From VSJD01 sp041653875 (lineage in GTDB: Bacteria; Verrucomicrobiota; Kiritimatiellia; JAAZAB01), in contig JBAZEM010000004.1 in assembly GCA_041653875.1 (NCBI GenBank), positions 62,001 to 126,000 on the forward strand: a DNA stretch of 64,000 nucleotides, in the 5' to 3' direction. Below the pieces are notes generated by a model. The model saw only the letters and a list, made by a program, of their open reading frames with translations. It was not told where the DNA came from and searched no databases. This document shows positions 1 through 8,900 of this stretch, piece by piece; position 1 is the first letter of the stretch, and each line of letters begins with the position of its first letter. The translations under genes were made by a program, and so were the position numbers.

Positions 1-1251
1 CTCGGATTTGCCGTCCAGAGCCAGAGACTCTTCCAGCCGCTTGAACTCCGGCGTCTCCCGGATGCTGTCCAACCACAGGAACAAGCGCACCATGCGGATG
101 TTGAACTGGTATTCCCCGCGCTCGAAACCGTCGCGAATGACCTTCAGTTGCTTCAGTTTCGCCAGGAAATTCCCCAGTTTGCGTTTCTCGCTTTCGGTAA
201 GTCCTTGTGCAACATCGGCCTTGCGGAAGTTCATATCCGGCCCGACGGCTGAGATTTTCCGGAGAATCGAACGATAGTCCTTGCTCCTTAGCATGGCGTA
301 TATCTGTGGCGTCACATAGCGACTGCCGACCTCGCTGGCCGCAGTGAAAACGGCGTATTGCGCGTCCACCTTGTCAATGCGGTTGTCGCTGTCGCGCCGG
401 AATGCGGTGTCCCCAATCAGTTGCATCATGTTCGGAAACCCGGCGGCATAGTGGGTCATCAAATCGAGCGCGTTATCGTCTACCGTCTTGCCGATCTTGG
501 AAAACGTATCGGCATAGAACTCCCGCATTTCCGGCTCGGACATCCGGTCAATGTTGACGATCTTGAATATCCGGCCAACCGGCTCATGGTGCGAGATCAA
601 CTCCCATCGCCGTTCTTCCACGCCGCACAACATCAGCAGAACCGGAACGGTCTTGCCGGTTAGCGCGTTCGTGTCAACCAACCCCTTCAGGAAATGGGCG
701 AACTGGGCATTACTGGAGATTCCGTTAATCTCATCCAGAACGAGAAAGACACCCTTCACCCCGGCATCGCTCAACCGGGTGATCAGTTCACGGAAGAAGA
801 CGAGGAGGTAGTTCACTGAAGCGAGGGAAGGCGCATCCTTCTTGAGAGCATCGAGGTTCAGGGAAACGCCAAATAAGCTCTGCTGCCCCACATACTTCCC
901 CAGCCAATTCCTGATTTTTTCGTTTCGTTTGGGGTCGAATGCCCCGGACTGAACCGCCGCCGCAAGAATCTTCTCCGCCACATCGTCCATTGTGACAGCA
1001 TCGCTCAAGGTGGCGTAGATTCCGTGTAGTCCATGGTTTCTCTCGGCAACGGCCTGCGAATAACCTGCGATGGAACTCTTGCCGATGCCGTACTCCCCTT
1101 GAACAAAGATCGTCTCGGCGTGCCCCTGAGTGACCGGAATGATCCCGCGTGTCAGAATCAACTCAACGGCTTCCTTGCGTCCGTGAAAGAATTCAACCGG
1201 CACTGGGCCTTCAGGAAAGAACGGTTTGTTTCGGAAATCATCCGTCGTCAT
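1..1251 (-). CDS. AAA/ORC-type ATPase, C-terminus cut by window edge
   Basis: The reading frame starts with ATG at 1251 and stays open to base 1, giving 417 residues with no stop. The N-terminus carries an FFHGR motif (residues 21-25), then Walker A GEYGIGKSS (52-60) and Walker B VFLVLDE (168-174). The C-terminal part resembles a winged-helix region with the sequence KLGNFLAKLKQLKVIRDGF. This architecture belongs to the ORC/Cdc6- or STAND-like AAA ATPases that often act as sensors or switches. The start overlaps the TIR gene stop as ATGA, so the two are probably translationally coupled. It is the last visible gene of the minus-strand accessory operon. The family-level call is firm; a defence role is inferred from context. 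Confidence 0.8.
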   Translation of the reverse strand, partial: MTTDDFRNKPFFPEGPVPVEFFHGRKEAVELILTRGIIPVTQGHAETIFVQGEYGIGKSSIAGYSQAVAERNHGLHGIYATLSDAVTMDDVAEKILAAAVQSGAFDPKRNEKIRNWLGKYVGQQSLFGVSLNLDALKKDAPSLASVNYLLVFFRELITRLSDAGVKGVFLVLDEINGISSNAQFAHFLKGLVDTNALTGKTVPVLLMLCGVEERRWELISHHEPVGRIFKIVNIDRMSEPEMREFYADTFSKIGKTVDDNALDLMTHYAAGFPNMMQLIGDTAFRRDSDNRIDKVDAQYAVFTAASEVGSRYVTPQIYAMLRSKDYRSILRKISAVGPDMNFRKADVAQGLTESEKRKLGNFLAKLKQLKVIRDGFERGEYQFNIRMVRLFLWLDSIRETPEFKRLEESLALDGKSE

Positions 1252-1751
1252 GTCAACCTTCCTTGCTGTCCTGCGGCCTTTGCGGCTTCTTCGACCCATC
1301 CGGCGAAGTTCTGATACCCGTAGTTCAACCGCCAATCATAGACCTTCACAAGAGCCGAGAGCAGGCAGATGCGTCCGTTCCGCTCAAGTTGAAGTTTGTC
1401 GAACGGGTTTGCCCCTTGATAGTCGGCAAGGCCGTCTCGATTCTCGATGTTGTTGATGTGGATACCCAGCAAGCCGTTGCCCCGCTTGTAGCTTTGCTCG
1501 ATTTCATAGAGCACGTACTTTCGATCCGCCGTCTCCGCGCCGATCAGTACGACCGTGACCGAACTGTTGTCCAATCCCCGGTCAATCATCCGCTTGATGG
1601 ATTCGTCGCCCTTCTTCTTGGCCTCTTCCCAAAGCGAGGCGTCAAAGAAACCCGCCGCTTCCCGTTCCTGGGTAACCCAACTGTTGCGCACGACGTTCGC
1701 GCGCCAGATGTCGCGCTCATAGTGAAAACTGAAGAACACTCGTCTTGCCAT
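1248..1751 (-). CDS. TIR-like (MTH538/ThsB-type) domain protein
   Basis: This 167-residue protein consists almost entirely of one TIR-like domain of the DUF1863/MTH538 type. It begins RRVFFSFHYERDIWRAN, has a central strand VTVVLIG (65-71) and the conserved LYEIEQS helix with Glu83 or Glu85. Proteins of this family include ThsB of the Thoeris anti-phage system, where the TIR domain makes a nucleotide signal from NAD. A strong Shine-Dalgarno (GAGGAGGAAGG) lies just before the ATG. The gene sits between a small membrane protein and an AAA ATPase whose start overlaps its stop. No ThsA-type (SIR2/Macro) partner is visible. Signalling or NAD-cleaving activity is inferred from the fold only. Confidence 0.8.
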   Translation of the reverse strand: MARRVFFSFHYERDIWRANVVRNSWVTQEREAAGFFDASLWEEAKKKGDESIKRMIDRGLDNSSVTVVLIGAETADRKYVLYEIEQSYKRGNGLLGIHINNIENRDGLADYQGANPFDKLQLERNGRICLLSALVKVYDWRLNYGYQNFAGWVEEAAKAAGQQGRLT

Positions 1752-1763
1752 TGTCCTTCCTCC

Positions 1764-2183
1764 TCATCGTATCAGACATTCCGCCACAATTATTCCGGCG
1801 ACTACGAGTAATACCGGAACATAGTAGCCCGCTTCGCTGGGCGAGAATAGCAGTTTGCTCCACGAATCGACCCTGTCATTGAACTTGTCCGGGTTCAGGT
1901 CGAACGGGTTGGCTGTCCACTGTTCCTCACTCATCATGCGAACTTCATCATACAACTGTCGGAACTTCGCTTCCAAACGAAGGTAGTAAGCGTCCAGGCC
2001 CCAGAAGGCAACCGCCGGGAAAAGGGCAATGAATAGAAACCCGTGATTCGTTTCCTTGGCCGACAACGCGAATGTCCCCGCAATCAGCGTCAGCGCCCAG
2101 CCCTTCAACGTGAACGAGTTCTGCGCCATCCGGCTGATTACGGCCCGAATCATATCCAAGTGGTGGATTCGTTGCTCGTCCAT
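1764..2183 (-). CDS. Three-helix membrane protein next to TIR gene
   Basis: The 139-residue protein has three hydrophobic segments, about residues 27-44, 48-68 and 119-137. A soluble loop of about 50 residues separates the second and third. The N-terminus MDEQRIHHLDMIRAVISRMA is helical and probably cytosolic. Its start has GGAG a few bases upstream, 18 bp after the preceding gene stop, and the TIR gene follows after 12 bp. No enzymatic motif is visible. Similar small membrane proteins paired with a TIR-like protein occur in defence islands, where they could act as the membrane effector or anchor; that role is inference. Confidence 0.7.
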   Translation of the reverse strand: MDEQRIHHLDMIRAVISRMAQNSFTLKGWALTLIAGTFALSAKETNHGFLFIALFPAVAFWGLDAYYLRLEAKFRQLYDEVRMMSEEQWTANPFDLNPDKFNDRVDSWSKLLFSPSEAGYYVPVLLVVAGIIVAECLIR

Positions 2184-2201
2184 ATCACTCCAAATGCGAC
2201 T

Positions 2202-2795
2202 TCATCGCTTCCCCGCCAGTCGCCGGTTCACGGCCTCCAGATCGAACCGCTCCGGATCGTAATCGTCACCGACCCATTCCAACAGTTCCTTCTGTTCCGC
2301 GGTCTTCTTCGGCGCCTTCAACGCCTCCAGAATGTCGGAGTAGCCCGGAAAACTGCCGCAATCTTCCGGCGGGCAGGCCCGCGCACCATCGAGACACACG
2401 GGATACTGCGCCTGCGGATCGAACGGAAGTATCTTCTCCACCACGATGTCATGTTCCCAGCTATCGCCCGGATCGTACTCGTACATGAACTTCTGTTTGG
2501 GTTGTCCGGCGACATCGCGAAGCAAGGCGCGATCATCGCACTCCATATCCATGTCATCCATTTCGCACATCTGTTTACTGGTGTAGTAAACGCCGGCGAT
2601 CCTGAAGGTGTGCATGTGGCTGTCATACCAGCCCATCGCGACTTGAATCGCGTCATGCAGATGGGCCAGGGTGAAGCTGTCGGGCAGCACAATCCGGCGC
2701 CAGATCGGCGGGCGGATATACCGCAACGTCACCTTGAACTGAATCGCGTTCTCGGGTTTCGGTCCCCACGTCATTCTCGGACCTCGCTTTGCCAT
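2202..2795 (-). CDS. Plasmid pRiA4b ORF-3-like protein
   Basis: The protein matches the pRiA4b ORF-3 family: an N-terminal strand AIQFKVTLRYIRPPIWRRI, then TLAHLHDAIQVAMGW and the YEYDPGDSWEHDIVVEKI segment typical of the fold. The family is common on plasmids and mobile elements but has no settled function. The start at 2795 has a strong GGAGG eight bases upstream. An alternative ATG at 2846 overlaps the methylase stop as ATGA and would add 17 residues of low similarity to the family. The gene lies inside the operon between the methylase and the membrane-TIR-ATPase genes, so it may belong to that system. Confidence 0.75.
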   Translation of the reverse strand: MAKRGPRMTWGPKPENAIQFKVTLRYIRPPIWRRIVLPDSFTLAHLHDAIQVAMGWYDSHMHTFRIAGVYYTSKQMCEMDDMDMECDDRALLRDVAGQPKQKFMYEYDPGDSWEHDIVVEKILPFDPQAQYPVCLDGARACPPEDCGSFPGYSDILEALKAPKKTAEQKELLEWVGDDYDPERFDLEAVNRRLAGKR

Positions 2796-2842
2796 TTTCT
2801 GATCCTCCTCTGCACCTTTGCGTCTTGGCGCGAATCTTTCTG

Positions 2843-4942
2843 TCATTCCATCTTCAACTTCATCGCCTTCATGCCTTCCCCGCCGAGATCGTCCTGCACC
2901 CGGCAGGCAAGGGTGACTTCCCTGCCCGCCGTAGCCTCGGCGGAGGCGGGGGTTCCCGCTTCCGCATCGAAGGTGTACTCAACGGTCATCTGGCCTTCAA
3001 AGCCGCCTTCCCCGCGCTCCTTCTTCTCCTTGCGGCAAAGCTGGTAGCCCTGCGTCGCGGAGAAAATGCCGTCCCGGAAATCGAAGTCCCATTGCACGTT
3101 CACGATCTTGCCGCCGGTGTTCATCGAGCGGGCTTCCGACACGTCGAAGCGGTAATGCCGCGCGCCGATCCGCGTCACGCCGATGCGCGGAATGTCCGGC
3201 GGCAGGATGAACGCGAAGAAATCCTTGTACTTGTCGTGCTTCTTTGTGACGTGCGCCTTGAAGTCGTCTCCAGCCAGCGGCCACAACCGCAGTTTGATGA
3301 ACTGAATCGGCTTGGCTTCGCCCAGTTTCATGACCTGTTCGGCATAGGCGCGGGCCTTCGGGTCCACGCCCCAGCCGATCATGATCGCCTGACGCTCCTC
3401 CGGCTTCCGCGTCTTCATGACCGCCTGCGCGAAGTTCTTCACGTCCGTTGCCGTGATCACGTCCGTCTCTTTCGGCCCGGCCACCCAAAGCAGTTCATTG
3501 GCTTTCACGCCTTGAATGTTCGCGTCCGCGCCGGTCCACTTCCGCGCGCCGTAACAGGCCACCACGAACGCCCGAAACTCCTCGGCGGATAGTTTCGTCA
3601 ACCGGTTGATTTCGTAAATGCCCCAGTGCTCCACCGTGTAGCCGGTCAACGGCATGGTCGAGGCTTCGACCGCTTTTTTCTTGGCGTCTTCAACGCTGGT
3701 AAGCGTGCTGTCGGCAACAGCATGTTCAAGGGCAAGCTCGCCGTCATCCTTTTTTGCCTTTGCCTTCTTGGCCGCCCGCTTGATCTCCTCCAGGTTCGGC
3801 GCGAGAATCCGGGCAATCCGGTCTGCCGTGAGCGCCACCGCCACGCGGGAAATATCGCAACCGATCCACCGACGGCCATGACGCTGCGCAACGGAAAGTG
3901 TCGTTCCCCCGCCGCAGAAGAAGTCAGCTACGACATCGCCCTTGTTTGTTGACGCTGCAACTATTCGTTCAAGAAGACGTTCTGGCTTCTGCGTCGGATA
4001 TCCGATTCGTTCGTCTGCGACTTGGTTGATGATGTCAATCTGCCAGTAGTCTGACGGGGCGTATCCTTCGCCGAGGTAGTTCCTTACAACTAGTTCTGGG
4101 TGAGTCTTCTCCCATTTTGGGTCGACATCCTTCGCAGAGCGGATCGGACTCCCTTGTATCCCACGCCCACAGAGGCGATAGAGCCCCTTCTCGTCAACCA
4201 GTTTGTACTTCGCTACCGTCGCGGGATCATACTGTTCAATCACCTTTGTGTCATCCCAGTTGAATGGGTATTCCCCTGATCGCGTGAAAAACAGGATGTC
4301 GTCGTGTTTTCTGTTCCAGTACCGCTTGGAGAACTGGCGGGTCTTGTAGCACCAGACGACATTCGCATGGAAATTCTCGTAACCAAAAATTCGATCCATC
4401 TCGCACTTCACATAGTGGCTTGCGTGCCAGTCCAGATGGACGTAAATACTTCCCGTCGGTTTCAACAGCCGCTTCATCTCGTACAGACGGGCGTTGAGCC
4501 AGATGAGGTAGCCGGGCATGCCGCCTTCCCAGATGTCGGTGAAGGATCGGACTTCGTTCTTGTCGCCGAAGATGATGTTGTAGTTGCGGCCGGAGAAGAA
4601 CGGCGGGTCAATGTAGATCAGGTCAATGCACTCGCTGGGTAGCATCCGCATGACGTGCAGGCAATCGCCGAAGAAGAGCCGGTTCAAACCATTGGGGAAA
4701 AGTTCTTCCTTCTCATATCGGCGTTTGATACCGGTCTCGACCGTGTCCACGAGTTGAAACGGCAGCTCAATGCGCGGGTAATGTTGTTCAAAGCGCCGTT
4801 CGTGGTCGTAGCCCAGCGGTTCTTCCGCCACCGGCACATGCCCGAACCGCGCCGGAATCTTGAAAAACGCTTTCTGCTCCGGCAAAGCCGTCGAGTAGAC
4901 CGCCTTGCCTTCTTCAACCTGCATGTCTGGTTTCTCACTCAT
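2843..4942 (-). CDS. DNA adenine methyltransferase, type III Mod-like
   Basis: This 699-residue methylase has motif IV as YIDPPF (residues 112-115 are DPPF) before motif I, DFFCGGGTT (340-348). That order is the beta class, which methylates N6 of adenine, or less often N4 of cytosine, as in type III Mod subunits. A target-recognition region lies between the motifs, and a C-terminal extension of about 300 residues has no clear assignment. ATG at 4942 overlaps the preceding stop (ATGA); an upstream in-frame ATG at 4975 is less likely. No Res helicase-nuclease is visible; it could lie beyond the left edge or be absent. Near the C-terminus a 30-bp palindromic repeat is inserted in frame (2921-2950). 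Confidence 0.85.
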   Translation of the reverse strand: MSEKPDMQVEEGKAVYSTALPEQKAFFKIPARFGHVPVAEEPLGYDHERRFEQHYPRIELPFQLVDTVETGIKRRYEKEELFPNGLNRLFFGDCLHVMRMLPSECIDLIYIDPPFFSGRNYNIIFGDKNEVRSFTDIWEGGMPGYLIWLNARLYEMKRLLKPTGSIYVHLDWHASHYVKCEMDRIFGYENFHANVVWCYKTRQFSKRYWNRKHDDILFFTRSGEYPFNWDDTKVIEQYDPATVAKYKLVDEKGLYRLCGRGIQGSPIRSAKDVDPKWEKTHPELVVRNYLGEGYAPSDYWQIDIINQVADERIGYPTQKPERLLERIVAASTNKGDVVADFFCGGGTTLSVAQRHGRRWIGCDISRVAVALTADRIARILAPNLEEIKRAAKKAKAKKDDGELALEHAVADSTLTSVEDAKKKAVEASTMPLTGYTVEHWGIYEINRLTKLSAEEFRAFVVACYGARKWTGADANIQGVKANELLWVAGPKETDVITATDVKNFAQAVMKTRKPEERQAIMIGWGVDPKARAYAEQVMKLGEAKPIQFIKLRLWPLAGDDFKAHVTKKHDKYKDFFAFILPPDIPRIGVTRIGARHYRFDVSEARSMNTGGKIVNVQWDFDFRDGIFSATQGYQLCRKEKKERGEGGFEGQMTVEYTFDAEAGTPASAEATAGREVTLACRVQDDLGGEGMKAMKLKME
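2921..2950. repeat. 30-bp palindromic repeat inserted in frame in the methylase gene
   Basis: The segment starts CCTGCCCGCCGTAGCC and ends GGCGGAGGCGGG. It is exactly ten codons and encodes roughly PASAEATAGR on the minus strand without breaking the reading frame. Related units of 32-36 bp occur at 26677, 33919, 51662, 55412 and 59456. Confidence 0.75.
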
Positions 4943-5130
4943 ATTCGCCGCCCCTTCGCCTTGCGGCGGGTGCATTCTCGTTTTAGTCGCTTGGCAATGT
5001 CTCCAATTTTCGCCTGCAAGTCGCGCCAGCGCCGTTCGTCCCCGTTGAATTGGTCAACCAGCCATTGAGTGAATCGCTGACCGGCAGGCAGGTTTGGATA
5101 GTGACTGGGTGACGGCGGATACGACATCAT
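4939..5130 (-). CDS. Small basic hypothetical protein
   Basis: A 63-residue protein starting MMSYPPSPSH with a Lys/Arg-rich C-terminus (KRLKRECTRRKAKGRR). Its start overlaps the antitoxin stop and its stop overlaps the methylase start, both as ATGA, which strongly supports real translation within the operon. The middle (QWLVDQFNGDERRWRDLQAKI) looks helical. I do not recognise a family; the basic tail could bind nucleic acid or one of the partner proteins. Confidence 0.55.
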   Translation of the reverse strand: MMSYPPSPSHYPNLPAGQRFTQWLVDQFNGDERRWRDLQAKIGDIAKRLKRECTRRKAKGRRI

Positions 5131-5468
5131 CGGCTCCCGTATCTTACGCGAGACTCGGCTACGACCGCATGCTTCCCAACATGCATCGGTTCAAACACTA
5201 CTTTCACCTCGGCATTGAGGGCATGCGCCACACGCCGCAGCATGCTCAGAGAATGCCCTTCATAGGCGGGCGACTCCAGTCGGCTGATCTGTTGCTGAGA
5301 GGTCTTCAGTTTTCGTGCCAGCTCTTTTTGGGAGAGGCCGACTCTATCGCGTAGCGCCGCAATTTGCATTGCCACGTCCCACGCCTCACCGGCGCGCTTG
5401 AAGCGCTCGGCAAAGTCCGGGTCGCGAAGTTGTTCTTCCAGAAACAGGTCAAAATTCGTCTTCTTCAT
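5127..5468 (-). CDS. XRE-family antitoxin (HigA-like)
   Basis: The protein has 113 residues. A helix-turn-helix is clear in the middle: LRDRVGLSQKELARKLKTSQ followed by QQISRLES. It follows a HigB/RelE-type toxin gene with a 4-base ATGA overlap, the toxin-first order typical of higBA pairs. The start MKKTNFDLFLEEQ is preferred over an in-frame upstream ATG that would lie inside the toxin gene. HigA proteins bind the toxin and repress the operon promoter, so this gene may also control the methylase and the genes downstream. Confidence 0.85.
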   Translation of the reverse strand: MKKTNFDLFLEEQLRDPDFAERFKRAGEAWDVAMQIAALRDRVGLSQKELARKLKTSQQQISRLESPAYEGHSLSMLRRVAHALNAEVKVVFEPMHVGKHAVVAESRVRYGSR

Positions 5469-5824
5469 ATCGCATTCCTTTCCTGCCAGTCGCGCATCCG
5501 CTCGCGGGCTACCGCCATGTCGTGCGATGCGATGGACTGTCCTTTGTTGCGAATGCCGTGAACCGCGATGATCCGTCGGCAGCGGACAAAGAACCAAAGA
5601 ATACGGGTATTCAGTTTGCCCATGTGCCGCAACTCAAACAGGCCATGATCGAGCGCCTTCGACAACGGCGGACGCTGATACTGGCGGTAACGCAGTTTTG
5701 CCAATCCCGCCGCCAGTGCCGCGAAGTCGTCCGGATCGCTGGCCTTAAGTTCCAACAGGAACTCCCGGACCGGACACCGTCCCGTTTCCGATGTATAAAA
5801 CTCTACGCGAAATTCCATGACCAT
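5465..5824 (-). CDS. RelE/HigB-type toxin (phage Gp49-like)
   Basis: A 119-residue protein of the Gp49-like/HigB branch of the RelE superfamily. Characteristic pieces are PVREFLLEL, KALDHGLFELRHM and the C-terminal ILWFFVRCRRIIAVHGIRNK. Such toxins cleave mRNA at the ribosome. Two in-frame ATGs (5824 and 5818) are possible starts. It is the first gene of the coupled minus-strand operon, lying about 125 bp downstream of the smc stop. Linking a toxin-antitoxin pair to a methylase would help keep the island, but that is inference. Confidence 0.85.
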   Translation of the reverse strand: MVMEFRVEFYTSETGRCPVREFLLELKASDPDDFAALAAGLAKLRYRQYQRPPLSKALDHGLFELRHMGKLNTRILWFFVRCRRIIAVHGIRNKGQSIASHDMAVARERMRDWQERNAI

Positions 5825-5949
5825 GCAACACCAATCTTGATGTTATCTCCGTTTGCGAGCTGTCGTTCTTGCGATGCTGAAAAAAGAGGAAGCGGGCATA
5901 CCGGGGCGGCGACCACTAATGGTTTCATCATGGCGCGCGAAAACAGGGA

Positions 5950-8900
5950 CTATCCTGTTGTGTCCGGGGCGGGATATCCGGTCTGCGGTCCTTCCACGGC
6001 GGCCGGCTCGGCCGCCGGTTCGCGAGACGCCTCCGCCTTCGACAAGGCTTCCGTCTTCGCTAAGGCTTCCGTCTTCGCTAAGGCTTCCGTCTTCGCTAAG
6101 GCTTCGCCGGACACGTCGCCGGACAATTCTGTCGTCTGACCGTCTTCAGTCTTTTCCGGGCCGGCGTCTGGCGTCTGTCGTCTGGCGTCCGATTTATCCC
6201 GGGGCGCCTCGGCGTGATGGTGTTCCTTGAAGCGCATGGACATGATCCGGGAGACCTTGTCGGCCTCCATTGTGACGCCGTAGAGCGTTGCGGCCGCGCT
6301 GATGGTCGAACGATTGTGGGTGATAACCAGAAATTGCGATTGGTTCAAGAAGCCCTTCAGCACCTTGACGAACCGGTGGATATTGGAATCGTCCAAGGCC
6401 GCGTCCAACTCGTCCAGCAGGCAGAACGGGCTGGGCTTGACCATGTAAATGGAGAACAGCAACGCCACGGCCGTCATCGTGCTCTCGCCGCCCGACAGCA
6501 GGGAAATACTCTGGAGCCGCTTGCCCGGCGGGCGGGCATACACTTCGATGCCGCATTCCAGGATGTCTTCCTCATCCGTCAGGATCAGCTTGGCCGTGCC
6601 GCCGCCGAACAACTGGTGGAACATGGCCTGAAAATTCTCGTTGATCTGGGCGAAGGTTTTCGAGAACATCTCCGTCGTGGTTTGATTGATCTTGCGGATC
6701 AGGTCCATCAACTGCTGTTTGGACTTGACCAGATCATCCTGCTGTTGGGTCAGGAAATCGAAGCGCTCCTGGAGCTGTTTGTATTCATCGATGGCCCCGG
6801 TATTGACCGGGCCCATGGATTCGATCTTCGCGCGCAGTTCGGCGACCTGGCTCTCCATGACTTCCGCGGCGGGGCGCGCGCCCTCGCTCCACTCCGGCTC
6901 AGGCTCGGCCTGGATGGCATCGGCCGTCAGGCGATAGTCGCCCGCCACGCGCTCCAGGATATGTTCGTGCTTCATGCGGGCCTCGGCGCATTTCACGGTC
7001 AGCTCGTTCTTGCGGGCGCGCTGGGCATCGAGATCCACGCGTCGTTTTTTGACCTGTTCATCCAGCGTCTTGAACTCAATCTGCTGCCGTTCGCGCTTTT
7101 CCTGGAGGGCCTGCATGCGCTCCGCTTGGGTCTTGAGGCCGGCCTCGATTTCGGGAATCTTCCGCTGGGCATCCGCCACCGCCTGCTTGAGCGCCTCAAT
7201 GGCGGAGCGGTATTCCGCCACCCGCGCCGCGCGTTCCCGGATCGTCGCCTCGGCCTGCGCAATGCGGTTGCCGAGCGGCTGATGCTGGGAAAGCAGGTGT
7301 TCGACGGCCTGGCGATACTGGGCGGCGCACACATTGGCGGCCAGAAGCAAGTTCGACATCTGCTTGTGATCGTGATCCAAAGTCGCCAGATCGCGGTTGC
7401 GGGTTTCCATCATGAGCTTGATTTCGCCGCGGCGGGCGCGGCAGGCGTCCATTTCCGCGATCATCGCGCTCTTGCGCTCGGGCGAACTGCCCTGTTTTTC
7501 CAGTTCGCGCAGTTCGTAGGTCACCGTTTCCAGGTTGTCCCGCACCTGGTTGGTCTGGCGCAGCACCAGTTCCTGTTCGCCTTCGCGCCGGGCCAGCCCC
7601 TGGCGTTTTTCCTCCAAGGCCGCGCGGGCCTGTTGAATGGCCGCGTCCAACGCCGTTTGCCGGAGCGCAATGGCGTCGAGTTCGCCCGTCAAAACACCGG
7701 CGGCCGTGTTCAGGCCGGACAACGTTTCCTGAAGCGCGGCAACCTGGTGCCGCTGAGCCAGCGGATTCCGGATGCGCGCGTCACCGTGATACAGTTCGCA
7801 CGCGCCATCGTCCCGCACCAGCGCGCCTTGCCGCGTCACATACACCGCCTTGGACGGAATAACCGGCGGCAACGCCTCGATCGAATCTATGACCCAGACC
7901 TGGCGAAGCAGCCGCCGCAAGAGAGGCCGCACGGCCTCCGCCGCGGTCACATGCTCAAGCAGCGCCTCAGCAGAAATAACGGGGGCCGCCGACTCATCGG
8001 CCACTTCGGGCGCACGGGCGGCCAGCAGACAAATCGAACCTTGCGGGTCGGCGGCCAAACGCCGGATCAGGCCGCGCGCGCAGGCGGCGTCAGTCACGAC
8101 AACGGCATCCAGCCACATCCGCAGAACGGCTTCCAAGGCCTGGGTATACTCGGGTTCGGCGGTAATCTGGTCCGCCAGGGCGCCAAGGACGCACGCGCCA
8201 TCCAAACCCAGCGCGGCCGGGTCGTTCAGGACCTGCTTGACGCTATCGGAAAATTCTGATTTTTCCGCCAAACTTTTGGTAAGCAGCGCAATCTGGGCGG
8301 TCAACGCGGCAGACTGGGACTGGTTGGCGCTCCGCCGGTTTTCCCGCTCCTTGCCGTCGGCCGCCAAACGCTCGCGGTCGGACAGAAGGGTCTTTAAATT
8401 TTGGTCGGCATCGTCAACGGCATCCGTCAACGCCTTCATGGTTTGGGCGGATTCATCCAGGCGCTTGGCGTGGTTTTCCAGGACAAGTTTCAGATTGGCC
8501 TGTTCAGCGGCGCAGCGCTCCCGGCGGCTGACGATATGGCGATCCGCGTTCTCCATCTGGTGAAGTTCGTTCTGGAGCCTGGAGTGCCGATCGTCGATTT
8601 CCAGCATTTCGCCCTGCATTTTCTGGACGTCCTGCTTGGTCTGGTCCATGGTCTGTTCATGCTGGGCGTTAATCCGGGACTTGGCCAGCAGATCGTCCTC
8701 GGCCGTCTTCAATTTCTCGCTTACCTCTTTCAACTGGGCCTGGCTTTGCGCCAGGGCGCGGCGGTCGTTATCCAGTTCCTGGGTGAGCCCGGCCACATCG
8801 CGGGAATCGCGCAGGATCAGGTCCTCCAGTTCGCGAATGCGATGCCGGTTGATTTCCACCTCCTGGCGCATGCGCTCCAACGCCGTTTGCATCTCCATGT

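Noticed and set aside
1248..1751. TIR gene as part of classical Thoeris
   Set aside because: No SIR2- or Macro-type ThsA is visible in the neighbourhood.
3646..3891. Open frames opposite or within the methylase
   Set aside because: No conserved motifs, and the methylase is continuous across them.
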